Positions 25,350 to 34,007 are shown, counted from the first letter of the stretch. The stretch is 64,000 nucleotides of DNA from Puniceibacterium confluentis (GCF_007923445.1 NZ_VOJI01000002.1:62001-126000); one strand, 5' to 3'. The notes: generated from the sequence alone by a model not told the origin. Translations and numbers: made by a program.

Positions 25350-26390
25350 TCAGGGCGAAACGCTTTTGAGATACTCGGTCAAAGCCGTGATGTCCGCGTC
25401 CTTCTTCAGACCGGCAAACGACATCTTTGTGCCCTTCATCGCCTTTTTGGGATTGGCCAGAAACTCGGCCAGACGGGCTTCGTCCCAATGGCCGCCGGCC
25501 TTTTCCATCGCGCCGGAATAGCGGAAATCGTCCACAGCGCCGACGGCACGGCCGACAATGCCGTTGAGTTGCGGACCGGCCCGATTTCCGGCGTCCTTGC
25601 CAACCTGGTGGCAGGCCTTGCACTTGCGGAAAACCTTTTCGCCGGATGCGGCCAGATCCGGGTCGAACGATGCCTCGACCGGCGTGCTTTCCGTGGCTTG
25701 CGGGGTTGCTTCTTCAGATGCCGCCGCAGGAGCCGCCTGCGGGGCCGCGGCCTCGGTGGTTTCCTGTGGCGTCACGTCCAGAACCGTCGCCTTCATGGTG
25801 ATCTCGACCAAGTCCTTGCAGTCCTGCATGCAGGGTTCTGCCCGCCATTGGCCATATTCGGTCTCGGCCCGGTCATCGAAGATGAAGCCGTCGGCATTTG
25901 GCATCTCGACTTCGCCAAACGATTCACGGCTCAGCACAAAGTCATCTTCGACCAGGAAATTGGAATAAAGGATGTAGGCGGTGATGGCATAGACTTCGTC
26001 CGCGCTCAGGCTCTGGGCATTGCCGAAGGGCATGGAGCGGTGGATATAGTCCCAGGTCGTGGACAGGTACGGCCAGTAGGACCCCACGGTCTTGACCGGG
26101 TCCACATTGGCAAGCGTGCCGTCGCCGCCCGCGAGCATCGGCCAGTTGCCCAGTCCTTCGGCAAATTCTCCGTGGCAGACGGCGCAGCTTTCAGAGAAAA
26201 TCTGCTCGCCCTCTTCGACCGACCCCGAACCGGCCGGCAGGCCGGTCCCATCCGGTGCGACATCCAGATCCCAGGCCGCGATCTCGTCCGGGGCGGCCGC
26301 GCGGCCCAGGCCGTATTGTCCGGCCTGGGCCGACGCCGCGATCATCGTGCCCGCCAGTGCGATGCAGAGTGTTTTAGGAAACTTCGACAT
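25350..26390 (-). CDS. soxD: SoxD, di-heme cytochrome c subunit of sulfane dehydrogenase
   Basis: A 346-residue periplasmic di-heme cytochrome c. The signal peptide ends near AQAG (23). The first haem site is CAVCH (69-73); an alanine/proline/threonine/glutamate-rich linker (about 205-240) leads to a second cytochrome c domain with CKACH (257-261). It takes electrons from SoxC and passes six per sulfur to the respiratory chain, which lets the Sox system oxidise the bound sulfane sulfur fully to sulfate. Its start overlaps the soxC end by 17 bases. It is the last sox gene: soxE and soxF do not follow. Confidence 0.95.
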   Translation of the reverse strand: MSKFPKTLCIALAGTMIAASAQAGQYGLGRAAAPDEIAAWDLDVAPDGTGLPAGSGSVEEGEQIFSESCAVCHGEFAEGLGNWPMLAGGDGTLANVDPVKTVGSYWPYLSTTWDYIHRSMPFGNAQSLSADEVYAITAYILYSNFLVEDDFVLSRESFGEVEMPNADGFIFDDRAETEYGQWRAEPCMQDCKDLVEITMKATVLDVTPQETTEAAAPQAAPAAASEEATPQATESTPVEASFDPDLAASGEKVFRKCKACHQVGKDAGNRAGPQLNGIVGRAVGAVDDFRYSGAMEKAGGHWDEARLAEFLANPKKAMKGTKMSFAGLKKDADITALTEYLKSVSP

Positions 26391-27639
26391 TTTCGGCCTC
26401 TCCTGTTGGCTTGACCCACCAGGTCTGAATGCAGTTGTTGTGGTAGACCGAGTTCAACCCGCGCACTTCGCGCAGTTGCGCCTTGGTCGGCTGGACATAC
26501 CCGGTTTCGTCAACCGCGCGCGATTGCAGCAGCATCTCGGTGCCGTCCCAATCGGTGTCGAGGTAGAAACGGGTCAGCGCCTTGTTCTCACCCTCGCGGG
26601 CCAGACGCGCGGTTTCCCAGGTCTTGCCGCCATCCTTGCTGACATCGACACGGGTGATGCGCCCGTGCCCCGACCAGGCAAGCCCGGTGATCACCAGCGG
26701 CCCGGGGCCGTGGGTGATCGGCGCCTGCGGGCTGGGTGCGGTCACCACCGATTTGGCATCCATCACCCAGGTGAATTTGCGCGCGGTGCCATCGGCCAGA
26801 ACATCGGTGTACTTGCTGGTTTCCTCGCGGCTTTCGACCGGCTGGTTCATCACCTCGATACGGCGCAGCCATTTGACCCAGAGGTTGCCTTCCCAGCCCG
26901 GCACCACAAGCCGCACCGGATAGCCATGTTCCTTGCGCAGCGCCTCGCCATTGGCCTTGAAGGCGACGATCACGTCGTCCAGAGCCTTTTCCATCGGGAT
27001 CGAGCGGCCATTCGACGAGGCATCGGCCCCTTCGACATAGATCCACTTGGCCGAAACGTCGTAGCCCGCCTCTTCCAGCAGGGTGCGCAGCGGCACGCCG
27101 GTGTATTCCATGTTATGGATCATGCCGTGGGTGAACTGCGCGCCGTTGAGCTGCGCACCGGCCCATTCCATGCCGGTGTTCGCCGCACATTCCAGGAAAT
27201 AGACATGGTTTTCGCGCGGAAAGCGTTCGAGATCCTCATAGGTGAACACCAGTGGCTGGTCCACCAGACCGTTGATCATCAGCCGGTAGTCCGGCTTGGC
27301 CAGTTCGATGGCGCCAGAGTGGTGCCGCTCGAAGCCGCACCCCTGTGGCGTGATGGTGCCGTCCAGCGCATGGATCGGCGTGAAGTTGATCGAGCTGATC
27401 GTATCCGCGGTGAGCCACGGCACGTTGCGCCGGACCACATCGGATTCAAACCGGATCGGCAGGCCATAGGGGGTCTCATCGACCGGGTCGCCGAAGCCCT
27501 GAGCCCAGGGCTGTACCTCGGTGATCAGCGGATCACCCGCCCGCGCCATGCCCGCCCCGGCAAGAGTACCGCCCGCCGCCAGCGACCCCTTCAGGAAGGC
27601 CCGGCGCGAGGCGGTTTTGTGAGTGGTGTCAGATGTCAT
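26374..27639 (-). CDS. soxC: SoxC, molybdenum subunit of sulfane dehydrogenase
   Basis: A 421-residue sulfite-oxidase-fold enzyme with a molybdenum cofactor. A Tat signal (SRRAFLKG at 11-18) exports it folded. The Mo-ligating cysteine is Cys151 in LECAANTG. The C-terminal dimerisation domain is intact (ending about NCIQTWWVKP). With SoxD it oxidises SoxY-bound sulfane sulfur; presence of soxCD predicts no sulfur globule build-up. It is 76 bases after soxB, and that gap contains one of the recurring ATTCGC-type sites. Confidence 0.96.
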   Translation of the reverse strand: MTSDTTHKTASRRAFLKGSLAAGGTLAGAGMARAGDPLITEVQPWAQGFGDPVDETPYGLPIRFESDVVRRNVPWLTADTISSINFTPIHALDGTITPQGCGFERHHSGAIELAKPDYRLMINGLVDQPLVFTYEDLERFPRENHVYFLECAANTGMEWAGAQLNGAQFTHGMIHNMEYTGVPLRTLLEEAGYDVSAKWIYVEGADASSNGRSIPMEKALDDVIVAFKANGEALRKEHGYPVRLVVPGWEGNLWVKWLRRIEVMNQPVESREETSKYTDVLADGTARKFTWVMDAKSVVTAPSPQAPITHGPGPLVITGLAWSGHGRITRVDVSKDGGKTWETARLAREGENKALTRFYLDTDWDGTEMLLQSRAVDETGYVQPTKAQLREVRGLNSVYHNNCIQTWWVKPTGEAENVEVS

Positions 27640-27660
27640 ATCCTGCCTCCGTCATATCAA

Positions 27661-27679
27661 CACATTCGCCTATGTGAAT
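27661..27679. promoter_or_regulatory. candidate SoxR-type site before soxC
   Basis: CACAT (27661-27665) and ATGTG (27672-27676) are inverted around six bases, within ATTCGCCTATGTGAAT (27664-27679). It resembles the sites before soxX, soxV and soxB. Confidence 0.35.
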
Positions 27680-27715
27680 GAAATTGCCAAATTTTTTAGC
27701 GCGGCGCGCGGGGCA

Positions 27716-29413
27716 CTAGGCCCCGACCACCGTCACGCTGGTGTTTTCCGTAGGTGACACCGTGCCCAACTTGCGGATGTGGCTTTCGACCACATCCCAG
27801 ATCGGCGGGCCTTCGGTGCCTTCGTTGACGCTGGCCCAGCCTGCCACGACATAGTTGCGCGCAGGGTCGATCGCCTCGCCGGTGGCGAGCAGGGTCATGT
27901 CGGTGATCCGCTGGCCCTGCGGCTTGGTGACGTCGATGCGGTATCCCATGCCACCAACCCGCACCATATCTCCGCCCTGCTGGTAGAACGGGTCCGGGTT
28001 GAACAGGTTGTCGGCCACGTCCTCCATCACCACCTTGAGGAATTCGCCGGTCATTTCGGTGCGGTAGGCGTTGGGATAGGTCATCGAGGTGACGTTCCAG
28101 ATGTCTTCGCGGGTGATGTCCTGCCCGGGCAGGATCGACGGCCCCCAGCGCACACCGGGGGACAGGGCGATCTCGGCCTCGCGCTCGGACAACAGGGCGT
28201 CGCAGATCACATCGTCCCAGGAGCCGTTGAAGTTGCCGCGCCGGTACAGCAGGCTGCCCGCGGTGCCGATCACTTCGGCCATCTCTGCCGCGTAAGGCGC
28301 GCGCTGTTCGTCGATCAACCTGGTCATTTCCGGGTCCGGCGCGATCACGTCCGAAAAGATCGGGATCAGTTTGTGGCGAAACCCCATCATCCGCCCGTCG
28401 CGCACATCCAGATCGACGCGGGACACGAACTTGCCGTTGGAGCCGGAGGCGACAATGATCGTCTCACCCACCAGCACCGGTTCGGGCAGCGCGTCATGGG
28501 TATGCCCCGACAGGATCACGTCGATGCCGGTGACCACGCCGGCCATCTTCTTGTCGACGTCAAAGCCGTTGTGGCTGAGCAAGACCACCAGTTCGGCCCC
28601 CTGCCCGCGGACCTCGTCCACCATTTCCTGCATGTGCTGGTCGCGGATGCCGAACGAATATTCCGGGAACATCCAGCCGGGATTGGCGATGGGCATGTAG
28701 GGAAAGGCCTGACCGATCACGGCGATCTTGACCCCGCCGCGCTCAAAGAACTTGTAGGGCTTGAACGCCTCGGCCGGTTCGTCCCATTCCGCGTCAAAGA
28801 TGTTCTGACCGAGGGCGGCAAAGGGCAGTCCCGCGACAATCTCGTTCACCCGTTCGGAACCCAGGGTGAATTCCCAGTGGAAGGTCATGGCGTCAGGCTT
28901 CAGCCCGTTCATGGCATTGACCATGTCCTGACCGGCCGTCTGATAGCAGGTGTAGGACCCGTGCCAGGTGTCGCCGCCGTCCAGCAGGATCGCATCCGGC
29001 CGCTCGGCGCGGATGGCGTTGACGACGGTGGCCACCCGGTCCAGACCGCCGACCCGGCCGTATTCCGAGGCAAGCGCCGAAAAGTCGTTGTAGCTCAGCG
29101 CATAGGCAGAGGGCGATCCGTCCTCGATGCCGTACAGCCTGCGGAAACCGGCGCCGGTCACATGCGGCACCTCGCCGCGATTCGCACCAACACCGATGTT
29201 GATCTCGGGTTCGCGGAAATACACCGGCTTCAGCTGCGCATGGATGTCGGTGATGTGGATCAGCGAGACATTTCCGAAGGTATCAAACTGCAGAAGCTGG
29301 TCCTGCGTCAGCCGCTGCTGCGCGGCCAGACGCGACCAGTTTCCAAAGCCCGAGGCACCGACCAGGGCGGAGGCGGCCATGGAGACCTGCATGAAGTCGC
29401 GTCTTGATATCAT
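27716..29413 (-). CDS. soxB: SoxB, dimanganese thiosulfohydrolase
   Basis: A 565-residue metallophosphoesterase-fold enzyme that hydrolyses the terminal sulfonate from SoxYZ-bound intermediates as sulfate. It has a Tat signal (SRRDFMQVS) and the metal-binding motifs DIHAQ (about 53-57), LDGGDTWHGS, SHNGFDVDK and SGHTHD. The ATG at 29413 is preferred (AAGG eight bases upstream) over a TTG five codons earlier. Family length is normal. A hairpin and an ATATTCGCATAT site lie in the gap to soxA. Confidence 0.96.
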   Translation of the reverse strand: MISRRDFMQVSMAASALVGASGFGNWSRLAAQQRLTQDQLLQFDTFGNVSLIHITDIHAQLKPVYFREPEINIGVGANRGEVPHVTGAGFRRLYGIEDGSPSAYALSYNDFSALASEYGRVGGLDRVATVVNAIRAERPDAILLDGGDTWHGSYTCYQTAGQDMVNAMNGLKPDAMTFHWEFTLGSERVNEIVAGLPFAALGQNIFDAEWDEPAEAFKPYKFFERGGVKIAVIGQAFPYMPIANPGWMFPEYSFGIRDQHMQEMVDEVRGQGAELVVLLSHNGFDVDKKMAGVVTGIDVILSGHTHDALPEPVLVGETIIVASGSNGKFVSRVDLDVRDGRMMGFRHKLIPIFSDVIAPDPEMTRLIDEQRAPYAAEMAEVIGTAGSLLYRRGNFNGSWDDVICDALLSEREAEIALSPGVRWGPSILPGQDITREDIWNVTSMTYPNAYRTEMTGEFLKVVMEDVADNLFNPDPFYQQGGDMVRVGGMGYRIDVTKPQGQRITDMTLLATGEAIDPARNYVVAGWASVNEGTEGPPIWDVVESHIRKLGTVSPTENTSVTVVGA

Positions 29414-29435
29414 CGCGTGACCTTTCAAGATTTAC

Positions 29436-29457
29436 ATATTCGCATATTTGCATGAAT
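29436..29457. promoter_or_regulatory. candidate SoxR-type site before soxB
   Basis: ATATTCGCATAT (29436-29447) followed by TTGCATGAAT. It shares the ATTCGC/GAAT words seen before soxC, soxV and soxX and suggests an internal promoter for soxBCD. Confidence 0.35.
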
Positions 29458-29468
29458 TGGCGGTGAAG

Positions 29469-29498
29469 GACCCCGCGTCAGTTGTCTGACGCGGGGTC
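29469..29498 (-). terminator. hairpin after soxA
   Basis: GACCCCGCGTCA (29469-29480) and TGACGCGGGGTC (29487-29498) make a perfect 12-bp stem with loop GTTGTC, four bases after the soxA stop. No T-run follows, so it may be a partial terminator or a stabiliser of the soxXYZA part of the mRNA. Confidence 0.6.
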
Positions 29499-29502
29499 AA
29501 CC

Positions 29503-30354
29503 TTAGTTGCGGACGCTGGGCGCCTCGACACTCAGACCGTTGCCGCGCGACGCGACATACAGCTCGAGCGCCACAAACTCGGGGCTGCCCGGCTTGAAGG
29601 TTTCGGCGCGGGTGTCGCGGATACACCCCTTGAACCGGTCATGCGACGCGTTCAGCTTGGTGTTCTTCAGGCGGTAGACCGGAAAGCCGTTGATCTGGCC
29701 CTGGCTCAGGTGATCGGCGCGGATGTAGTTGCCATAGTTGTCCTCGTGGCAGTTCGCGCAGGACAGCTCGAGCTGGCCGTAGCGCGTGTAATACATCTCC
29801 TTGCCCTGTTCCCACATCGACTGGGCCGGGCCGTCGATCGCAACGTCGACCGGCATCCCGCGCGAGGCCACCGAAATCAGCGCTTCCATCGCCGTCATGT
29901 CGCCCGACGTGTAGCCGTATGCGTCGGCATCCAGATTGTCGGTGCGGCAGGCGTTGATCTGCATCGCCAGGGTGCGAACTTCTTCGGCCTCGCCATTCCA
30001 CTTGGGATAGGTCGCGCGCACGCCCTTCATGCTTTCCATGACATCGCCGTGACAGGTCGCGCAGGACTTGCCCGCCTCGCCCTCGACAGTGTTCCAGACT
30101 TCCTGCGCCGCATCGACGGCGAGGAAGGCGGGGTTGTCGAAATCATCCATCTGCGTTGCCTGGGTGTCCACTTCGCGAAAGCGCCACCCGGAATAGATTT
30201 CGGACAGCCCCTCGAGGTGAGCCGGCGCCGCCGCCTGTGTGGTAATCTCGATGTCGCCATTGACGACCAACTGGTTTTCGTCCGGATCAGCCCAGCCGCC
30301 GGTTGCCACGGCAATCAGCCCGGCTGCCAGAGCGGTTGTTGTTCTTTTCAGCAT
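29503..30354 (-). CDS. soxA: SoxA, L-cysteine S-thiosulfotransferase di-heme subunit
   Basis: A 283-residue periplasmic cytochrome c that with SoxX joins thiosulfate to the cysteine of SoxY. Signal peptide 1-22. Two haem sites, CATCH (98-102) and CANCH (199-203), and the active-site cysteine ligand Cys244 in GCIRDTRAE are all present, so this is the two-haem form. GGGAGG precedes the start. Order soxX-Y-Z-A is the standard one. Confidence 0.96.
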   Translation of the reverse strand: MLKRTTTALAAGLIAVATGGWADPDENQLVVNGDIEITTQAAAPAHLEGLSEIYSGWRFREVDTQATQMDDFDNPAFLAVDAAQEVWNTVEGEAGKSCATCHGDVMESMKGVRATYPKWNGEAEEVRTLAMQINACRTDNLDADAYGYTSGDMTAMEALISVASRGMPVDVAIDGPAQSMWEQGKEMYYTRYGQLELSCANCHEDNYGNYIRADHLSQGQINGFPVYRLKNTKLNASHDRFKGCIRDTRAETFKPGSPEFVALELYVASRGNGLSVEAPSVRN

Positions 30355-30376
30355 CTTATCCCTCCCTTGTGAGGCG

Positions 30377-30397
30377 CCGGGCCGTTTTCAGGCCCGG
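30377..30397 (-). other. hairpin between soxZ and soxA
   Basis: CCGGGCC (30377-30383) and GGCCCGG (30391-30397) form a 7-bp stem around GTTTTCA. It lies 12 bases past the soxZ stop and may raise the amount of SoxYZ over the enzymes. Confidence 0.45.
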
Positions 30398-30409
30398 TCG
30401 CAGACCTGC

Positions 30410-30739
30410 TCAGCCGACGGTGATCGGCTTGCTGTCTTCATAGACATCGCCGTCGTCATCATACCACGTGAACTTGAACTCGCCGGTTTCCGGCACGGTG
30501 GCCTGGAATTCGACATAGGGGTTGGTCGAGATCGCAGGTTCCAGCGTCATGTCGAGGACGCTCTGGCCGTTGAACTCGCAGGTAAAGCGGTTGATGATCG
30601 AGCGTGGGATCTTGTTGCCGTCGCTGTCCTTGCGCTGGCCGGATTCCATCTGGTGGCTGATCAGCGTCTTGATTGTGATCACCTCTCCGGCCGAAGCCGA
30701 GCCGGGAACCTTGACGCGGGGTTTTACACCTGTTGCCAT
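30410..30739 (-). CDS. soxZ: SoxZ, scaffold partner of the sulfur carrier SoxY
   Basis: A 109-residue immunoglobulin-like protein without its own signal peptide; it is exported with SoxY. It starts MATGVKPRVKVPGSASAGEV, has the conserved ISHQMESGQRKD and ends in FTWYDDDGDVYEDS...ITVG. It forms the SoxYZ complex on which sulfur intermediates are carried from enzyme to enzyme. The start has AGGAG eight bases before it; soxY ends 17 bases upstream. Confidence 0.96.
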   Translation of the reverse strand: MATGVKPRVKVPGSASAGEVITIKTLISHQMESGQRKDSDGNKIPRSIINRFTCEFNGQSVLDMTLEPAISTNPYVEFQATVPETGEFKFTWYDDDGDVYEDSKPITVG

Positions 30740-30756
30740 TTCTTGAACTCCTTAAC

Positions 30757-31176
30757 TCAGCCGCCGCAGCCGCCGATGGTGACTTTGACCGTCTTGCTGG
30801 TGCGCGCAAAGGTGCCGTCGCCCAGCTGCGCAATGGCGATGACCTCCTGCGTGCCGGCAAGACGAATGCGGGTGCTCGCGGTCTGGCTGCCTGCCAGAGG
30901 GCCAAAGCCGAACTTTGCCACCGGCGGTGTCGGGTTTCCGGCCGCCAGCAACAGGATGGCCGAAGCCCCCGGCGCGCTGACCTCGATCGGTACGGTGTTG
31001 CCGTTTTCGGCAATCTCGGGCGCGTTCAGCTCGACACCCGCATCGGCCATCTCGGCCCCGCCGGTGAACTCGGCGATCAGGTCGTCGACCGCCGCCGCAT
31101 TTGCGCGGAACGGCAGAAAGCTCAGCAGTGCGGCGCCGGCCCCCAGTGCCAGAGTCTCACGTCGTGTGAAATCCAT
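30757..31176 (-). CDS. soxY: SoxY, covalent sulfur carrier
   Basis: A 139-residue periplasmic protein with a Tat signal (TRRETLALG near 4-12) and the C-terminal swinging arm GGCGG, whose cysteine (137) carries the sulfur chain. The ATG at 31176 has AAGGAG at the proper six-base distance; the ATG two codons earlier abuts it and is less likely. soxX lies 28 bases upstream. Confidence 0.96.
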   Translation of the reverse strand: MDFTRRETLALGAGAALLSFLPFRANAAAVDDLIAEFTGGAEMADAGVELNAPEIAENGNTVPIEVSAPGASAILLLAAGNPTPPVAKFGFGPLAGSQTASTRIRLAGTQEVIAIAQLGDGTFARTSKTVKVTIGGCGG

Positions 31177-31204
31177 TGTCATCTCCTTGTCTCGTGAGCG
31201 TTGC

Positions 31205-31678
31205 CTACTGCGCCTTCAGCGTCGTCAGGAACGCCACAACATCCTCGATCTGCTGGGCGCTGAGCAGCGGCTCCAGCTCGCCCGTGGGCGCTTTGCCGGT
31301 GAACCCGTCACCCGGGCGGATAAAACCGGTGGTCTTGTAGAACGACGGCATCATCGTGCCCTCGTAAGTCTTTTTGGCATCGGCCACGATTCCACGCAGC
31401 TCTGCTTCGTTCCAGCGGTCGGCAACGCCGTCCAGCGGCGGACCGACCTCGCCCTGAAACGCGGCGTCGAGTGACGAAATCTTGTGACAGGCGACACAGT
31501 TGCCCATCGATCGGGTCGAAGCCACCTTGGCTCCGGCTTCGGCATCGCCGCCCGTGCCGCTCAGCGACGCCTCGATGGCACCGTCTTCTGTATAGGTCAC
31601 GTCGCCGGGGGCGACTGGGTTGGCATAAGCCACGCCCGCCGCCAGCGTTGTGGCCAGAGTGAGTGTTGTAAGCCTCAT
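31205..31678 (-). CDS. soxX: SoxX, mono-heme cytochrome c of the thiosulfotransferase
   Basis: A 157-residue cytochrome c with a signal peptide (1-19, ending AYA-N) and one haem site CVACH (61-65). Distal methionine candidates lie in GTMMPSFYK. With SoxA it starts thiosulfate oxidation. First gene of the structural sox block. The 111 bases upstream carry a perfect ATTCAC/GTGAAT palindrome, at the place of the known soxW-soxX operator in other bacteria. Confidence 0.95.
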   Translation of the reverse strand: MRLTTLTLATTLAAGVAYANPVAPGDVTYTEDGAIEASLSGTGGDAEAGAKVASTRSMGNCVACHKISSLDAAFQGEVGPPLDGVADRWNEAELRGIVADAKKTYEGTMMPSFYKTTGFIRPGDGFTGKAPTGELEPLLSAQQIEDVVAFLTTLKAQ

Positions 31679-31761
31679 GGTCCCTCCCTGGGCTGTCCGA
31701 TTTCTTGTCGTATCGGCCTGTTGTGCAGCCTAGGCTACCACCGGCCCCAGACGCAAGACAA

Positions 31762-31777
31762 ATTCACAAAAGTGAAT
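31762..31777. promoter_or_regulatory. SoxR-type operator between soxW and soxX
   Basis: ATTCAC (31762-31767), AAAA, GTGAAT (31772-31777): a perfect 16-base palindrome about 85 bases upstream of soxX. The soxW-soxX gap is one of the two regions known to bind SoxR in Pseudaminobacter. Confidence 0.6.
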
Positions 31778-31789
31778 AATTGCGTGTGT

Positions 31790-32368
31790 TCAGTCGGTCC
31801 TGCCGTTGTCGCGTTCCTGAATCATTCTGGCATGGTATCGCTGGAAATCTTCTTCGGATTCAAGCTCATATCTCTTTTCGTTCACCCAGGTGAACATGTC
31901 CAGCGTGGTTCCCGGGCCAAAGGCGCCGGGCATCACCGCGACCGAGGCCTCTGCCGCCGACTCGGATTCGGCAACCTCCTCGGGCAGGAACATGATGGTC
32001 GGCGTGAACATCACCCGCCACTTGCGCGCCGCTGCCTTTTCGCTCAGCACCTCGCCGTCCAGATCCGTGACTTCGGTGTCCCCGTGCAGGTTCAACTGCA
32101 CGACAAAATAGTTCTCGTCGATGTAGCCCCCGATTTCCGGTCGCGGAAAGACTTCTTCGTGCATCTTGGTGCAGTAGACGCAGCCGCGCTGTTCAAAGAA
32201 CAGAACCAGGCGTTTGCCCTCGGCATTCGCCTCGGCCAGATCCTCGCGCAGGTCCTTGAAGGTGTCGCGCATCCACTCGGTCTTGTGCAGACCGTCGTCC
32301 CCCAGCTCCGCCGCCCAGACCGGCAGCGCCACCAGCGCCGCCGCGGCGGCCATAAACATCCGTGTCAT
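31790..32368 (-). CDS. soxW: SoxW, periplasmic thioredoxin-like protein
   Basis: A 192-residue protein with a signal peptide (1-20) and a thioredoxin fold whose active site is CVYC (63-66), followed by the cis-proline region MFTPTIMF. It takes electrons from SoxV and is thought to keep the SoxY cysteine reduced and active. The C-terminal third is acidic (ELESEEDFQRYH). soxV precedes it by 26 bases. Confidence 0.92.
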   Translation of the reverse strand: MTRMFMAAAAALVALPVWAAELGDDGLHKTEWMRDTFKDLREDLAEANAEGKRLVLFFEQRGCVYCTKMHEEVFPRPEIGGYIDENYFVVQLNLHGDTEVTDLDGEVLSEKAAARKWRVMFTPTIMFLPEEVAESESAAEASVAVMPGAFGPGTTLDMFTWVNEKRYELESEEDFQRYHARMIQERDNGRTD

Positions 32369-32394
32369 GATTTCCCCCTTTCAGTCCGCAGTGT

Positions 32395-33132
32395 TCAGCC
32401 CAGCGATGTGAAGCCCGGAAACCACCGGATCATCGCATTGGCAATCAGATTCACGCTGTTGGTCGCAATCAGGATAGCAAAGACGATCAGCATCACACCC
32501 ATCACCTTTTCGGCATATGCCAGTGCCCCGCGGTGACGCGCGCTCCAGCGCAGGAACGGCCCCGAGAACAATGCCGCGACAATGAACGGCGCGGTCATGC
32601 CCAGTCCATAGACCATGAGAAGCAGCCCACCGCGCCAGATGTCGCCCATGCCGGAGGCGATCATCAGGATGGATGCCAGCGCCGGGCCGACGCAGGGGGT
32701 CCAGCCGAAGCCAAAGGCCAGCCCCATGACATATGCGCCCAGCACCGTGGTCGGCTCGGCCGTGCTTTCGATCCGCGCCTCGCGGTACAGCAGCGGCACC
32801 CGGATCACACCAAGGAAGTGCAGGCCAAATACCGCCAGCACCGCCGCAGCCAGGTAACTTAGCGGCTGGCGCCAGTCGGCAAAGGCCTGTCCCAGCGCGG
32901 TGGCCCCCATGCCCATCAGCACGAAGATCGTGGTAACGCCAAGGGCAAAGAACACCGCCGACAGGACAAGCCGCCGCTGCGCGCCCGGCGCGATCCCGGT
33001 GTCGCTGCGCAGCTCCGACATCGACAACCCGGCCATGTAGCACAGGTAAAACGGCACCATCGGCAGGATACAGGGTGTAAAAAAGCTGAGAATGCCTGCA
33101 AAAGCGGCACCGGCAAACGACATATCCAGCAT
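32395..33132 (-). CDS. soxV: SoxV, CcdA/DsbD-type thiol electron transporter
   Basis: A 245-residue membrane protein with six helices of the CcdA family. The redox cysteines are Cys21 in FFTPCILP and Cys147 in GWTPCVGP. It passes reducing equivalents from cytoplasmic thioredoxin to SoxW (and perhaps SoxS) in the periplasm. The ATG at 33132 is taken; a TTG four codons upstream, closer to an AAGGA sequence, is also possible. Divergent from soxS. Confidence 0.93.
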   Translation of the reverse strand: MLDMSFAGAAFAGILSFFTPCILPMVPFYLCYMAGLSMSELRSDTGIAPGAQRRLVLSAVFFALGVTTIFVLMGMGATALGQAFADWRQPLSYLAAAVLAVFGLHFLGVIRVPLLYREARIESTAEPTTVLGAYVMGLAFGFGWTPCVGPALASILMIASGMGDIWRGGLLLMVYGLGMTAPFIVAALFSGPFLRWSARHRGALAYAEKVMGVMLIVFAILIATNSVNLIANAMIRWFPGFTSLG

Positions 33133-33154
33133 TTGTGGCGCCAATCCTTGATCA

Positions 33155-33170
33155 ATTCACATATTCAGAT
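33155..33170. promoter_or_regulatory. SoxR-type operator between soxV and soxS
   Basis: ATTCACATATTC (33155-33166) lies in the short divergent gap. This matches the half-site of the perfect soxX palindrome and the location of the known soxS-soxV operator in other sox clusters. Confidence 0.5.
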
Positions 33171-33211
33171 TACGTTGTGCGATCAGGATACGTCAATCGG
33201 GATACAACATT

Positions 33212-33583
33212 TTGACACGAATGATCGCTAGCATCGCGGCGACTGTCGCGCTCTGGGCTCAGGCTGCCTTGGCAGATCCTGTTCTGGTCATGGTCGAACA
33301 GCCGGGCTGTGTTTACTGCGCGATGTGGGATGAAGTTATTGCCCCGATCTACCCCAAGACCGCTGAGGGACAATTCGCCCCCCTTGTGCGGGCCGATCTG
33401 CGGGCAGGCCCGCCCGCTGACATGGTCTACGCCCGTGCGGTGACGTTTACCCCGACCTTCATTCTGGTCGACGACGGCACCGAACTGGCCCGCATCGAAG
33501 GTTATCCGGGCGAAGATTTTTTCTGGGCCCTGCTGGGCCATTTGCTGCAGTCACACACAGAATTTGCGCCCGAGGCGTCCTGA
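33212..33583 (+). CDS. soxS: SoxS, periplasmic thioredoxin-like protein
   Basis: A small thioredoxin-fold protein (123 residues if the TTG at 33212 is used, 120 from the ATG at 33221) with a signal peptide ending ALA-DP and the redox site CVYC (33-36). In Paracoccus SoxS is needed for full sox expression and for reactivation of SoxY. TTG is slightly favoured since GGGA lies nine bases upstream and it leaves a positively charged n-region. Co-directional with soxR and soxT. Confidence 0.88.
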   Translation: MTRMIASIAATVALWAQAALADPVLVMVEQPGCVYCAMWDEVIAPIYPKTAEGQFAPLVRADLRAGPPADMVYARAVTFTPTFILVDDGTELARIEGYPGEDFFWALLGHLLQSHTEFAPEAS

Positions 33584-33638
33584 TGCATCGGGCAAACTTC
33601 ACCACGCAACTTATAGAGACCAAACAGGATTCCGCGAT

Positions 33639-33974
33639 ATGACCCTGCCCGTCCTAAGCAATGACATGTCCGAGGCGGAATTTGACCGTATTGCGGACAA
33701 GGCCAGCAACGCGGCCGCCTTTCTCAAGGCGATCAGCCACGAGGGGCGGCTGATGATCCTGTGCCATCTGGTCACCGGCGAGAAATCCGTCACCGAACTG
33801 GAAGACCTGCTGTCGGCGCGCCAGGCTGCTGTCTCGCAGCAGCTGTCGCGGTTGCGGCTCGAAGGTCTGGTGGTGCCCCGCCGGGACGGCAAGGCAATCT
33901 ATTACCGGCTGGCCGACGATCGCCCGCGCAAGATGCTGGAATGTGTCTACGAACTGTTCTGCAAGGACGACTGA
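33639..33974 (+). CDS. soxR: SoxR, ArsR-family repressor of the sox genes
   Basis: A 111-residue winged-helix repressor. The recognition helix is in ARQAAVSQQLSRLRLEGLV (60-78). Three cysteines are present (42, 102, 108); in characterised SoxR proteins a cysteine pair senses sulfur species. It should repress the divergent soxVWXYZABCD genes in the absence of thiosulfate. Start at 33639 with AGGA upstream; 55 bases after soxS. Confidence 0.9.
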   Translation: MTLPVLSNDMSEAEFDRIADKASNAAAFLKAISHEGRLMILCHLVTGEKSVTELEDLLSARQAAVSQQLSRLRLEGLVVPRRDGKAIYYRLADDRPRKMLECVYELFCKDD

Positions 33975-33984
33975 GACCGCACGC

Positions 33985-34007
33985 ATTTCACTTGCAGACA
34001 TTTGAAT
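33985..34007. promoter_or_regulatory. weak SoxR-like site before soxT
   Basis: ATTTCA (33985-33990) and TTTGAAT (34001-34007) inverted around ten bases. Weaker than the others and offered only as a possible site. Confidence 0.2.

Noticed and set aside
27779-29407. 542-codon plus-strand frame opposite soxB
   Set aside because: Antisense shadow; soxB has a Tat signal and all metal motifs.
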